Source of the DNA: Planctomycetota bacterium
GTDB taxonomy: Bacteria > Planctomycetota > Planctomycetia > Gemmatales > Gemmataceae
Length of the DNA stretch: 64,000 nucleotides
NCBI GenBank assembly: GCA_016191165.1
Contig: JACPPF010000087.1
Location: forward strand, 1-64,000
Reading direction: 5' to 3'
Shown in pieces: positions 1-8,557 of this stretch. The position numbers were made by a program, and so were the translations under genes. The notes beneath the pieces were generated by a model. That model saw only the letters and a program-made list of their open reading frames with translations. It made no database searches and had not been told where the DNA came from. Numbering within the stretch: position 1 is the first letter of the stretch; each line of letters opens with the position of its first letter.

Positions 1-224
1 GTTGGCCATGGCCGTCCCTGGCAAAGATGAAGGCGCGACCGACTCCTTGCCGGCCGCTCAGCTGCGATTAATGTATGGACCATCCAGACCATGAAAACAC
101 CCTGGGCGCCACGGATTTGCACCTTAAAACGGAACAGCCGTCAGTTTTTCGCCCGATGGCCGGCGCGTCCTCGTGGGCGGGCCGGGTGGGTTCTTGCGGA
201 TTTGGGCGTGGTAGACAACATTTC
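1..224. other. Left edge, no supported gene
   Basis: No complete gene is visible. A plus-strand frame entering from the left edge stays open from base 2 to a TGA at 92-94 and could be the last 30 codons of a truncated gene (it ends ...LRLMYGPSRP). Its third-position GC is only moderate and I recognise no family, so it is recorded as a possibility only. The rest up to the inverted repeat at 225 is featureless. Confidence 0.25.
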
Positions 225-303
225 GTTTAGCCGCTCGCCTTGGGCGAGCGGGTGACAGGCGAAATCCGGCGTGTACCCGCTCGCCCAAGGCGAGCGGCTA
301 AAC
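225..303. repeat. Large inverted repeat, GTTTAGCCGCTCGCC family copy 1
   Basis: Two arms of 29 bp (225-253 and 275-303) are perfect reverse complements around a 21-base centre. Each arm starts or ends with GTTTAGCCGCTCGCC and itself holds a nested CGCTCGCC/GGCGAGCG palindrome. The right arm ends 22 bases before the start of the DUF4139 gene, so the hairpin would lie in its 5' leader or end upstream transcription. The same family recurs at 2206-2275 and, degenerate, at 15738-15799. Confidence 0.9.
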
Positions 304-325
304 CTTTTCACGAAGGAGTTCAATC

Positions 326-2194
326 ATGCGTCGATGGTTAATCGGATCGGCGGCAGTGCTCTGCTTGCCGATCGTCGCGGTGTTCGCGCCGTACCTGTGG
401 TCCGGCGGGAAAGAAAAAGACGGAGCCGCCCCGGCTTCCAAGATCGCCAAGAGCCGGATTGACCGGGTCACGGTGTATCCCAGCAACGCGCTGGTCACGC
501 GCGAAATCGAAGTGCCCGATGGCGAAGGTCTCGTCGAGCTGGTCGTGACGCCGATGCCCGACCGCATCGTCGCCAGCACGATGTACTCCGAAGGGGGCGA
601 TGGCCTGCGCGTGTTGACCACGCGCTTCACCACCCGGCAAGTCCTCGAGGACACGAGCGCGGAACGGCGCAAACTTGAAGCCGAGATGGAGAAGTTCCAG
701 GTCGCCGGCGCCAAGATCGATTCCGAGATCAACGGCCTGAAGATGAACATGGACCTGCTGAACAAGCTCGAGGCGGCCGCCGACAAGTCCACGCGCACCG
801 GCGATGAGGTCATCAGCATCGCCAAGTACGTGATGGACCAGCGCGTCGAGAAGGCCAAGGAAATGGTCAACCTCATGGAGCAAAAACGGCAGAACGGCAT
901 CCAGATGAGTTTCTTGCAGCGCAAGATGGGCGAACTCGGGCGTGGCTCCGGGCGCATGGAACGCGATGCCATCCTCGTCGTCGATCGCGAAAAGGGCAAG
1001 GGGGGCACGGTCCGCCTCAACTATCTCGTCAGCTCGGTGAGCTGGCATCCCGAATACAAGGTGCGCGCGGGCAAAGTGGATCAGGATGTGCAAGTCGATT
1101 ACCTCGCCAACCTGATGCAGCACACCGGCGAAGATTGGAACCAGGTGAAGATGACGCTGTCCACGGCCCAGCCGATGCTCAACGCCTCGCCGCCGGATTT
1201 GTGCATGTTGCAGCCGATCCTCGCCGTGCGCGGCGCTCCGGGCGGCCCGCCCATGCCGGGCGGCGGGGGCTTCGCGTCCCCGTTCGCCAACTCCTACGCT
1301 CCACGCGACATCGCCAAGAAAGCCATGACCCAGCGAGGTCAGGCCTGGCAGCTCAACTCCGGTCAAGGCGGTTTCGGCGGCGGGAGGGGCAATTCCTTCG
1401 ACGCCAAGGTGCAAAAGGAAGCCGAGCGTCTCCTGAACGAGGCCGCCGCCATCGAACAGAACCTCGACCTCATGCGTTCGCGCACCGAGGTGCTCGCGGA
1501 TCTCAAGAAGGGCAAAGGCAGTATCGCCGGCCCGGCCGGCACCGACGGGCCCAGCGTCACCTACCATCTGCCCAACAAGCTTACCGTCCCCTCGCGCGGC
1601 GATGAGCAGGTCATCGAGGTCGTCAAGCTCAAGCTGGCGCCCAAGTATTACTACAAGACCGTCCCCGTTCTCAACACGCGCGTCTATCGCCTGGCCGATC
1701 TCGTCAACAAGAGCGAATACATCCTCCTGCCCGGTGAGGCGACCATGTATCAAGGCAGCGATTTCGTCGGGCGGATGCCGATGCCCCTCGTCGCGGTCGG
1801 CGAAGAGTTCACCGCAGGCTTCGGCGTGGACACCCAGCTTCAGGTCCAGCGCCAGATGGTGGATCAGACGCGCTCCACGCAAGGCGGCAACCAGGTGATC
1901 AAGTACGAATACCGCATCCTGGTCAGCAGCTTCAAGAATCAACCCGTCAAGCTCCAGGTCTGGGATCGACTGCCCAAGGGCGAGAACGAAAGCATCGGCG
2001 TCATCCTCGGCAAGATCACGCCCGACCTGTGCAAGGACGGCATCTACCTGCGCGAGAGCCGGCCCAACAACCTGCTCCGCTGGGACGTCGAAGTCCCCGC
2101 CAACTGCTCGGGCGAAAAGGCCTTCGCCATCAATTACGAATTCCGCATGGAACTCGACCGCCAGATGGCGATCACCGGGTTCCGCAGCAAATAA
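326..2194 (+). CDS. Secreted DUF4140/DUF4139 protein, copy 1
   Basis: This 622-residue protein starts with a signal-type segment (MRRW, then a hydrophobic stretch to about residue 28). A DUF4140-type N-terminal domain follows (VTVYPSNALVTREIEV, residues about 49-64), then a helical, coiled-coil-like stretch (about 105-205). The DUF4139 region opens with the family-like LNYLVSSVSWHPEYKVRAG. A Gly/Pro-rich insert sits near residues 310-355. A GAAGGAG ribosome site precedes the ATG. The family is widespread and has been called mucoidy-inhibitor-like, but its biochemical role is unknown. The next gene is a close paralogue in the same orientation, so the two are a tandem duplication. The protein is probably exported to the periplasm or cell surface. 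Confidence 0.85.
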   Translation: MRRWLIGSAAVLCLPIVAVFAPYLWSGGKEKDGAAPASKIAKSRIDRVTVYPSNALVTREIEVPDGEGLVELVVTPMPDRIVASTMYSEGGDGLRVLTTRFTTRQVLEDTSAERRKLEAEMEKFQVAGAKIDSEINGLKMNMDLLNKLEAAADKSTRTGDEVISIAKYVMDQRVEKAKEMVNLMEQKRQNGIQMSFLQRKMGELGRGSGRMERDAILVVDREKGKGGTVRLNYLVSSVSWHPEYKVRAGKVDQDVQVDYLANLMQHTGEDWNQVKMTLSTAQPMLNASPPDLCMLQPILAVRGAPGGPPMPGGGGFASPFANSYAPRDIAKKAMTQRGQAWQLNSGQGGFGGGRGNSFDAKVQKEAERLLNEAAAIEQNLDLMRSRTEVLADLKKGKGSIAGPAGTDGPSVTYHLPNKLTVPSRGDEQVIEVVKLKLAPKYYYKTVPVLNTRVYRLADLVNKSEYILLPGEATMYQGSDFVGRMPMPLVAVGEEFTAGFGVDTQLQVQRQMVDQTRSTQGGNQVIKYEYRILVSSFKNQPVKLQVWDRLPKGENESIGVILGKITPDLCKDGIYLRESRPNNLLRWDVEVPANCSGEKAFAINYEFRMELDRQMAITGFRSK

Positions 2195-2205
2195 CGTAAT
2201 GCCAC

Positions 2206-2275
2206 GTTTAGCCGCTCGCCTGTGGCGAGCGCGCTAAGCACAAGAGACCCGCTCGCCACAGGCGAGCGGCTAAAC
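2206..2275. repeat. Large inverted repeat, GTTTAGCCGCTCGCC family copy 2
   Basis: Arms of 26 bp (2206-2231 and 2250-2275) are perfect reverse complements with an 18-base centre. The outer sequence matches the copy at 225-303, while the inner part differs by compensatory changes (TGTGG/CCACA instead of TTGGG/CCCAA). It lies between the two DUF4139 paralogues, 34 bases before the second start, so the element was duplicated with the gene or has spread independently. Confidence 0.9.
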
Positions 2276-2309
2276 GAGTTTCCAAACACACAAATAAGGA
2301 GTCTTTCAT

Positions 2310-4142
2310 ATGCGTCGCTGGTACATCGGTTGTGGGGCAGTCGCGGTACTGTCGGTCGTGGCCGCCGTGTGGCTGTCCCGAGGTCAAGCCCAGGAAGCGA
2401 AGAATGCGGAGAAGCCGCAGGCGTCGAAGATCGCCAAGAGCCGGATCGACAAGGTCACGGTCTACACCACCAACGCGCTGATCACGCGCGAAGTCGAAGT
2501 GCCCGAGGGCAACGGGCTGATTGAGTTGGTCGTCTCCCCCATGCCCGCGCAAGTAGTTCCGAGCACCATTTATTCCGAAGGCGGCAACGGCCTGCGCGTC
2601 CTGACCACACGTTTCAGCACCCGCCAGGTCTTCGAGGACACCAGCGCGGAACGCCGCAAACGCGAAGCCGAGATCGACAAGTATCAAGTCCTGGGCGCGA
2701 AGATCGCCTCGGAAATGGCCAGCCTGCAAAAGAACATGGCTCTGCTCGTCAAGCTCGAACAGGTGACGGAAAAAGGCAAGCACACCGGCGATGAAGTCAT
2801 CGCGATGGCCAAGTACGTCATGGAGCAGCGGGTCGAAAAGTCCAAGGAAATGGTCGCCCTGCAAGATCAGAAACGCCTCAACGACATCCAGATGAGCTTT
2901 ATCCAGCGCAAGATGGGCGAACTCGGCGGCAGCGGCGGAAAGGTCGAACGCGAAGCGGTCATCGTCGTCGATCGCACGGCAGGCGCCGGCGGCACGATTC
3001 GGCTCAACTACCTGGTCGGCGCCGTCGCCTGGCGACCCGAGTACAAGGTCCGCGCTGGCAAGGCGAACGAAGACGTGAAGCTCGACTACCTGGCTAACCT
3101 CATGCAGCATTCGGGCGAGGACTGGAACCGCGTGACGATGACGCTGTCCACCGCCCAGCCATTGCTCAACGCCTCGCCGCCTGAACTGGGGATGCTGCAA
3201 CCACTCCTCGTGATGCGCGGCGCGCCCGGCGCCCCGCCGATGCCCGCCGGCGGCCCGACCCCGTTCGCGCAGCGCGTACCCAGCATGGAACTGCAAAACC
3301 TTTCCAAGGCGCTCCGCGACAAGGCAGGCATGAACTATCGCAGCGGCAAAGCCAAGGATCAGGAGGCCGCTCAAAAGCAGCTCAACGACGCCGCCGCATG
3401 GGAGCAAAACCTCGAACTCATGCAGTCGCGCCGCGAGGTGCTCGATAATTTGAAAAACAGCAACAAGGCGAACCTCGGCCCGGCCGGCTCCGACGGACCA
3501 AGCATCACCTATCATCTGCCCGCGAAGTTGACGGTCCCATCGCGCAATGACGAACAGGTGATCGAGGTCGTCAAGCTCAAGCTCGCGCCCAAGTATTACT
3601 ACAAGACGGTGCCGGTGCTCAACACGCGCGTGTATCGGCTGGCCGACCTCGTGAACAAGAGCGACCATGTGCTCCTGCCGGGCGAGGCGACCATGTACCA
3701 GGGCAGCGATTTCGTGGGCCGAATGCCGATGCCCCTCGTTGCGGTCGGCGAGGAGTTCACCGCGGGGTTTGGCGTGGACACTCAGCTTCAGGTTCAGCGC
3801 CAGATGGTGGACCAGACCCGCACCACGGCCGGGGGCAATCAGGTGCTCAAGTACGACTACCGCATCTTGATTTCCAGCTTCAAGAAGGACCCGGTCCAGC
3901 TTCAGGTCTGGGACCGCCTGCCCAAGGGCGAGACCGAAAGCGTCGGCGTCATCCTGGTGAAGGCGTCGCCCGAACTGTCGAAAGACGGCCTCTACCTGCG
4001 TGAAAGCCGGCCCAATAACCTGCTCCGCTGGGATGTCACCGTACCTGCGAATTGCTCCGGCGAAAAGGCGTTCGGCATCACCTACGAATTCCGCATGGAA
4101 CTCGATCGTCAGATGGCGATCACGGGGTTCCAGAGCAAGTAA
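2310..4142 (+). CDS. Secreted DUF4140/DUF4139 protein, copy 2
   Basis: This 610-residue paralogue of the preceding gene has the same layout: signal-type N-terminus (MRRWYIGCGAVAVLSVVAAV), DUF4140 start (VTVYTTNALITREVEV), helical middle, then DUF4139. The C-terminal 200 residues are nearly identical between copies, for example DLVNKSDHVLLPGEATMYQG and the ending AITGFQSK. The variable part is the proline/glycine-rich linker around residues 300-350. An AAGGAG site lies 10 bases before the ATG. High identity in the C-terminal half suggests recent duplication or gene conversion. The function is unknown, and the two may form a heteromer (inference). Confidence 0.85.
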   Translation: MRRWYIGCGAVAVLSVVAAVWLSRGQAQEAKNAEKPQASKIAKSRIDKVTVYTTNALITREVEVPEGNGLIELVVSPMPAQVVPSTIYSEGGNGLRVLTTRFSTRQVFEDTSAERRKREAEIDKYQVLGAKIASEMASLQKNMALLVKLEQVTEKGKHTGDEVIAMAKYVMEQRVEKSKEMVALQDQKRLNDIQMSFIQRKMGELGGSGGKVEREAVIVVDRTAGAGGTIRLNYLVGAVAWRPEYKVRAGKANEDVKLDYLANLMQHSGEDWNRVTMTLSTAQPLLNASPPELGMLQPLLVMRGAPGAPPMPAGGPTPFAQRVPSMELQNLSKALRDKAGMNYRSGKAKDQEAAQKQLNDAAAWEQNLELMQSRREVLDNLKNSNKANLGPAGSDGPSITYHLPAKLTVPSRNDEQVIEVVKLKLAPKYYYKTVPVLNTRVYRLADLVNKSDHVLLPGEATMYQGSDFVGRMPMPLVAVGEEFTAGFGVDTQLQVQRQMVDQTRTTAGGNQVLKYDYRILISSFKKDPVQLQVWDRLPKGETESVGVILVKASPELSKDGLYLRESRPNNLLRWDVTVPANCSGEKAFGITYEFRMELDRQMAITGFQSK

Positions 4143-4156
4143 TCACCCGCGCCGCT

Positions 4157-4200
4157 TGCGGCTTGGCGTTCGCATGGCGCCGTGCGAACGCCGAACCGCA
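4157..4200. repeat. Palindromic repeat after the DUF4139 pair
   Basis: Arms of 18 bp (4157-4174 and 4183-4200) pair with two mismatches around TGGCGCCG; the left arm is TGCGGCTTGGCGTTCGCA. A partial copy of the left arm (GCCGCTTGCGGCGTGGCGT) lies at about 25812-25832 between the DotU-like and IcmF-like genes, which marks it as a dispersed family. It may also serve as a transcription barrier between convergent genes. Confidence 0.75.
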
Positions 4201-4333
4201 GCCCCCACCTTTCGCACGCTGGGTGCGCAGGGGGGCTGGTATGGTCACGTTGCCCTCCCGCGCCGCGAAAAGTCCCCGAAAAAAGCGCGGCCAACAACGA
4301 CTCCACAGAGCCTTCCGGCGCGATTGCGACTTT

Positions 4334-6970
4334 TCACTTCATTTTGCTCAAATCTTGAACGATCATCGGCAAGCCCTGGCGGAGCCGAAGGGTGATGCCG
4401 GGCATGGGCGTCACGATTGCGCCAGGGACGAGGTCGAGCCGAAAGCGCTGGAGGACGCGTGCGAGGATGATGCGGGCTTCCAGCATGGCGAGGTGGCTGC
4501 CGATGCACAGACGTTGGCCGCCGCCGAACGGGAGGTAGGCGTAGGGATGCCGACCGGCGCTGCGCAGGGGGGTGAAGCGGTCCGGGTCGAAGGTCTCCGG
4601 ATTGTCCCAGAACTCGGGATGCCGATGCGTGACGTAGGGGCAGATTTCCAGCGCCGACCCGGCCGGGATCAGGTAGCCGGCAAGCGTGTCATCTTCGAGC
4701 ACGCGGCGTTCCATGATCCAGATCGGCGGGAAGAGTCGCATGGCTTCTTGAAAGACGCGCGTGACCAGATCGGCTGAGCCGGTGGCCAGGTCGAGGCGGA
4801 CGTCTTCGCACCAGCGGGGATGTTGCGCGAGCAGGTAAAATGTCCAGCTCAAAGCGTTGGCGGTGGTTTCATGCCCGGCCAGGAGCAGGGTGATGGTTTC
4901 GTTGTGCAATTGTTGTTCGCTCATGCCGCCACCGGAGCCGCCGACTCCGTCGTCGCGCGCCTTGAGCAAAAGTGCCAGGAGGTCGTTTCGGGGTTCACCG
5001 CCGCGGCGCTCGGCGATCAGGCGATGGACAATCGCATCGAGACGGCGCTTGGCCTCGCGAAAACGGCGGTTCGCCGGCGTCGGGAGCCAGAGGGGCGGAT
5101 CGACGATGCGTTCAAGCCGGCGCCAGGTGTGGGCCATGACGATGCTGGTGGATCGCTCGACCTCGTCAATGTCGGCGCTCAGGTCGGCGCCGAGCAGGAT
5201 GCGCGCGATGATGGTGCAGGTCAGGCGCGTCATCTCCGAGGCCACGTCGATGGGCTGGCCGGCGTCGGCGCGGATTTGCCAGCCATCGAGCATGTGATCG
5301 GTCGCCGCGGCGATCAGGTCGGTGTAGGCGAGCAGTCGCTGGGCGTTGAAGACGGGTTGCATCAGGCGGCGCTGACGCAGCCAGGCGTCGCCGTTGCTGG
5401 TCAGCAATCCTTCACCGGTGATGCCGACGATTTTCGACGAGCTGCGCGTGTCCTTGTTGTAGCGATGTTGATTGGTCACCAGCACTTGCTTGACGTGATC
5501 GGGGTGGGCCGCGAGGTGGATGACCATCGGGCCAAGATGGAACCGCACGACATCGCCGAACTCGCGCCGGCTTTCGAGCAAAAGGCCCAGTACATCCCGG
5601 CGAAAGGCGAGCAGGTTGCCAATCAAGAAATGTCCCTGCGGCCCCGGCGCCACACCCTTCAACGAGCCGGGAGCGTCAGCGATCGGAGTTTCCGCGTTGG
5701 GCCTTGTCGCCCGGTCGAGGCGTCGTTCCAGCCAAACGACCGCGGCGATGGTTCCAATTGAGATCGCCCAGGCCACGAAAAGCGAACTCAGCAACAGTTC
5801 GATGCCATAAAAAAGGAGAAAATACCAGAACACGAGGAGCGCGACGCCGCCGACGATTGCCGCGCCGCGTTCGCGGCGATACGCCGGGCACGCTGGCATG
5901 CAGGCCGCGTAGACTGCGAGCGAGAGCGGCAAACCGACGATGAGGTCCACGAGATAGTGCTCGCCCATGCCGAGCATGGCCAGGAACGTGCCGATCACGA
6001 ACACCATCGCCGCGGTACGGGCCCAGCGGCCATATCGCCGCGCCTGCCAGTAAGCGAGCACGACGGAGGCGGTGTGCAGGGACGGCATGCCGTTGGGCCA
6101 GGCGTCGGGATCGCCGATGGTCAAGCGCGTACCCAGGAGCCCGTCCAGGGCAGGGGGAGAATGCGGGAAAGCGGCGCCGAACGAAAAGTGCGGCCCGCAC
6201 ACCGGGAAAACGAAGTAGAGACTGTAACCGGTCACAAACACAGCCAGCAAAACGGTTGCCGCATCCACCGGCGGCGGACGGCGTGCCCGGGTTTGCAACG
6301 CGTAAACAAAAACAAGGGCCGGCGGCGGCGCCACGTAAATGGCCTGGCACACGTACTTGAGCCACGGCACTTCCGCGAAAAGTTGCCCGATCACGAAGCT
6401 CAGCTGCACCCCATAGGCTGCGTCGGCGGCGTACGCGGATGGATCGCAACTGCTCGGACACTGGACCTTGATGAAATAAAGAAAGATCCCGGCTTCCAGC
6501 GTGACGACAAACGCCACCGAGGCAGGCAGGAGAAACGCCAGCGCCTTCGCGCGCTCCGGACCGATGTTGCGCCACGCTCGCAACGTCATCGCGCCGAGGC
6601 TTGCCATGCCCAGGCCGGTGACGATCTCGGCAACGAGAACCTCCGCCGGCTTGTATTCGGCAGGTACGCCAATCCACCTATGCAACTGCCAGACCCCCAG
6701 CGCCAGCACCGCGCCGGCCGCGAATGTACCCAAAAGCTCACGCAGCCGTGGCAGACTGCTCAAGTGCAACACCAGGGGACAGCCAAAGCCGATGGCGAAC
6801 AGGATGTTGGCCGTGATGTCCTGCAGCGACACCGGCCGCAGGTGCGGTACAACACCCAGGTGAGCGATTACGTCCGTGGCGAAGAAAAGCGCCGCAGCCG
6901 CGTACAGCAACCGGCGGAAATGCCGGAGGTTGTGTGCCTCCCAGGCATCGGCGTCAGGCCAAGGTTCCAT
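4334..6970 (-). CDS. PAP2 phosphatase / cytochrome P450 fusion protein
   Basis: One uninterrupted frame of 878 residues holds two enzymes. The N-terminal half (about 1-415) is polytopic membrane protein with PAP2 active-site motifs: PSLHTA near residue 292 and GEHYLVDL near 340, as in membrane lipid phosphatases and inositol-phosphorylceramide-synthase-like enzymes. From about residue 440 a cytochrome P450 begins (PGPQGHFLIGNLL), with the I-helix oxygen-binding motif AGHETT, the K-helix EAMR and the heme-binding FGGGQRLCIG with its cysteine. There is no Met at the domain junction that would give a separate P450 start. A GAAAGG site precedes the ATG. This predicts a membrane-anchored P450 whose heme domain is attached to a lipid phosphatase; the substrate is unknown. 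The redox partner is not encoded nearby. Confidence 0.85.
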   Translation of the reverse strand: MEPWPDADAWEAHNLRHFRRLLYAAAALFFATDVIAHLGVVPHLRPVSLQDITANILFAIGFGCPLVLHLSSLPRLRELLGTFAAGAVLALGVWQLHRWIGVPAEYKPAEVLVAEIVTGLGMASLGAMTLRAWRNIGPERAKALAFLLPASVAFVVTLEAGIFLYFIKVQCPSSCDPSAYAADAAYGVQLSFVIGQLFAEVPWLKYVCQAIYVAPPPALVFVYALQTRARRPPPVDAATVLLAVFVTGYSLYFVFPVCGPHFSFGAAFPHSPPALDGLLGTRLTIGDPDAWPNGMPSLHTASVVLAYWQARRYGRWARTAAMVFVIGTFLAMLGMGEHYLVDLIVGLPLSLAVYAACMPACPAYRRERGAAIVGGVALLVFWYFLLFYGIELLLSSLFVAWAISIGTIAAVVWLERRLDRATRPNAETPIADAPGSLKGVAPGPQGHFLIGNLLAFRRDVLGLLLESRREFGDVVRFHLGPMVIHLAAHPDHVKQVLVTNQHRYNKDTRSSSKIVGITGEGLLTSNGDAWLRQRRLMQPVFNAQRLLAYTDLIAAATDHMLDGWQIRADAGQPIDVASEMTRLTCTIIARILLGADLSADIDEVERSTSIVMAHTWRRLERIVDPPLWLPTPANRRFREAKRRLDAIVHRLIAERRGGEPRNDLLALLLKARDDGVGGSGGGMSEQQLHNETITLLLAGHETTANALSWTFYLLAQHPRWCEDVRLDLATGSADLVTRVFQEAMRLFPPIWIMERRVLEDDTLAGYLIPAGSALEICPYVTHRHPEFWDNPETFDPDRFTPLRSAGRHPYAYLPFGGGQRLCIGSHLAMLEARIILARVLQRFRLDLVPGAIVTPMPGITLRLRQGLPMIVQDLSKMK

Positions 6971-7126
6971 TCGCTGCCTTTCAAATGAAAACGGTTTACG
7001 CAGGTAGGCGTCCGCACGAAAAACCGGCGGCCTGTGTTATTTTTCCGACACGGACGCCCGAATAGTATAATATCCGCGGCAATTGGGGTAGCATTCCAGG
7101 CCCGACGAGACGGGGCGAGTTCCGCC

Positions 7127-7414
7127 ATGAAACGCATTCCCTTGCTCGCGGATGACCGTTCGCCTCCGCTCCAGCGCGTGGTCAGCATCTTATTCGTGCC
7201 GGTTGCTCTCATCCTGCTTCTTCCCATCCTGTTGTTCGTGATTCTGGCCATCTACCTGGCGGCCATGGTCCACGGCGTCCGTTACCTTGCGTTTTCCCTC
7301 GTCGGCAAGACGCCTGCGAACGACCATGAGCTTCCAAAGCCGCATTTTCTTGAACGGCAAGCGCCAATCCCGTTGTCGGACGATACAACAGAATCATCCC
7401 AGGCCCCGGGGTGA
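7127..7414 (+). CDS. Small membrane protein, unknown
   Basis: The frame is open from 7034, but the ATG at 7127 is the better start because the earlier segment runs through the promoter region of the divergent P450 fusion. The 95-residue product has a basic N-terminus (MKRIPLLADD), one or two hydrophobic helices between about residues 20 and 58, and a polar tail. No family is recognised. It lies 48 bases before the epimerase-like gene in the same orientation and may be co-transcribed with it. Confidence 0.55.
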   Translation: MKRIPLLADDRSPPLQRVVSILFVPVALILLLPILLFVILAIYLAAMVHGVRYLAFSLVGKTPANDHELPKPHFLERQAPIPLSDDTTESSQAPG

Positions 7415-7462
7415 GCCCAGCGAACCCCGGTATCATCCAATCTCCGTGCGCGGGATTCCATC

Positions 7463-8401
7463 ATGCGCGTCTTTCTCACCGGCGGAACCGGACTGGTCGG
7501 CTCGCTGCTTGTCAAGCGGCTCACCGAGCGCGGCGATCACGTCGATCTGCTGACGCGCCGGCCCGAAGCTGCGAAGCATCTTGAAGGCGAGCGCTGCACC
7601 ATCGTGGCGGGCGACCCGGTTCAACCCGGCCCGTGGATGGACGTGGTGGCGTCGTGTGACGCCGTCGTGAATCTCGCGGGGGAGGGCATCTTCAACCGTC
7701 GCTGGGGCGCGGAATTCAAGGACCTGATCCGCTCCAGCCGTGTCAAGAGCACCGAGAACGTTGTCGCCGCGCTTGCCAAACCTGGCGCCCAGGGACACGC
7801 GAGCCCGCAGCGTCAGCGACCGGCGGCCCTGATAAGCGGCTCCGCGATCGGCTACTACGGACCGCATGGCGATGAAGAAATAACGGAAGAATCGCTCGCG
7901 GGCAACGACTTCCTGGCGTCGGTTTGCGCCGACTGGGAAAACGCCGCGCTGGCTGCCAGCGCTCACGGGGTGCGTGTCGTGTTGTTGCGCACTGGCATCG
8001 TGCTCGACCGGGCCGGGCCCCTGGCGAAAATGCTGACGCCGTTCAAGATGTTCGTCGGCGGGCCCCTGGCCGGCGGCCGACAGTTCATGAGCTGGATCCA
8101 CAACGAAGACGAGGTCGGCCTGATCCTGCACGCCCTCGATCACGCCGAGATCGTCGGCCCCCTCAACGCGACGGCGCCGAACGCGCTGACCAATCGGGAA
8201 TTCTCGCGCACCCTCGGCAAAGTCCTGGGCCGGCCAAGTTTCCTGCCGACCCCGGGATTCGCCTTGCGCGTGATGCTTGGCGAGGGCGCCCAGATCATCA
8301 CCACGGGCCAGCGCGTGCTACCGCGGCGGGCGCTGGGCACAGGTTATGCCTTCAAATTTCCCGAACTGGAAACGGCGCTGCGTGATATTCTGAGCAAATA
8401 G
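7463..8401 (+). CDS. TIGR01777-family epimerase-like oxidoreductase
   Basis: This 312-residue SDR-type protein begins with the nucleotide-binding motif FLTGGTGLVG (residues 4-13). It carries the family signature ISGSAIGYYGPHGDEE near residues 127-143, and FMSWIHNEDEV further on. The C-terminus, rich in NATAPN...F and LPRRALGTGYAFKFPELE, is the DUF1731-type domain of this group (relatives include YfcH and human SDR39U1). The physiological substrate of the family is not established. Length and domain order are standard. Confidence 0.9.
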   Translation: MRVFLTGGTGLVGSLLVKRLTERGDHVDLLTRRPEAAKHLEGERCTIVAGDPVQPGPWMDVVASCDAVVNLAGEGIFNRRWGAEFKDLIRSSRVKSTENVVAALAKPGAQGHASPQRQRPAALISGSAIGYYGPHGDEEITEESLAGNDFLASVCADWENAALAASAHGVRVVLLRTGIVLDRAGPLAKMLTPFKMFVGGPLAGGRQFMSWIHNEDEVGLILHALDHAEIVGPLNATAPNALTNREFSRTLGKVLGRPSFLPTPGFALRVMLGEGAQIITTGQRVLPRRALGTGYAFKFPELETALRDILSK

Positions 8402-8481
8402 CGCAGGCGATACCACGCGGGGCGGGCTTCCCAGAGCTTCTACGGAACCACGAATGTCCCTTAGAGTGCCCAAAACAATGA

Positions 8482-8534
8482 AAGTAGGTCAGGCTTTCCA
8501 GCCTGACGGTCAGGCTGGAAAGCCTGACCTACTT
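8482..8534. repeat. Near-perfect 26-bp-arm palindrome (CAGGCTTTCCAGCCTG family)
   Basis: The left arm (8482-8507) starts AAGTAGGTCAGGCTTTCCAG, and the right arm (8509-8534) is its exact reverse complement with a single base between them. It sits between convergent genes (epimerase-like on plus, DUF1501 on minus), so it could form a bidirectional terminator. However it lacks a proper U-tract, and its length and nested symmetry look more like a dispersed palindromic element. Confidence 0.85.
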
Positions 8535-8557
8535 CATTTCTTTAGACGCTCTTAGCT

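Noticed and set aside
338-1942. Long minus-strand ORF opposite the first DUF4139 gene, and similar ones opposite the second copy, the flotillin and the kinases
   Set aside because: Their His/Arg/Ala-rich translations are typical antisense shadows in GC-rich DNA, with no family motifs.
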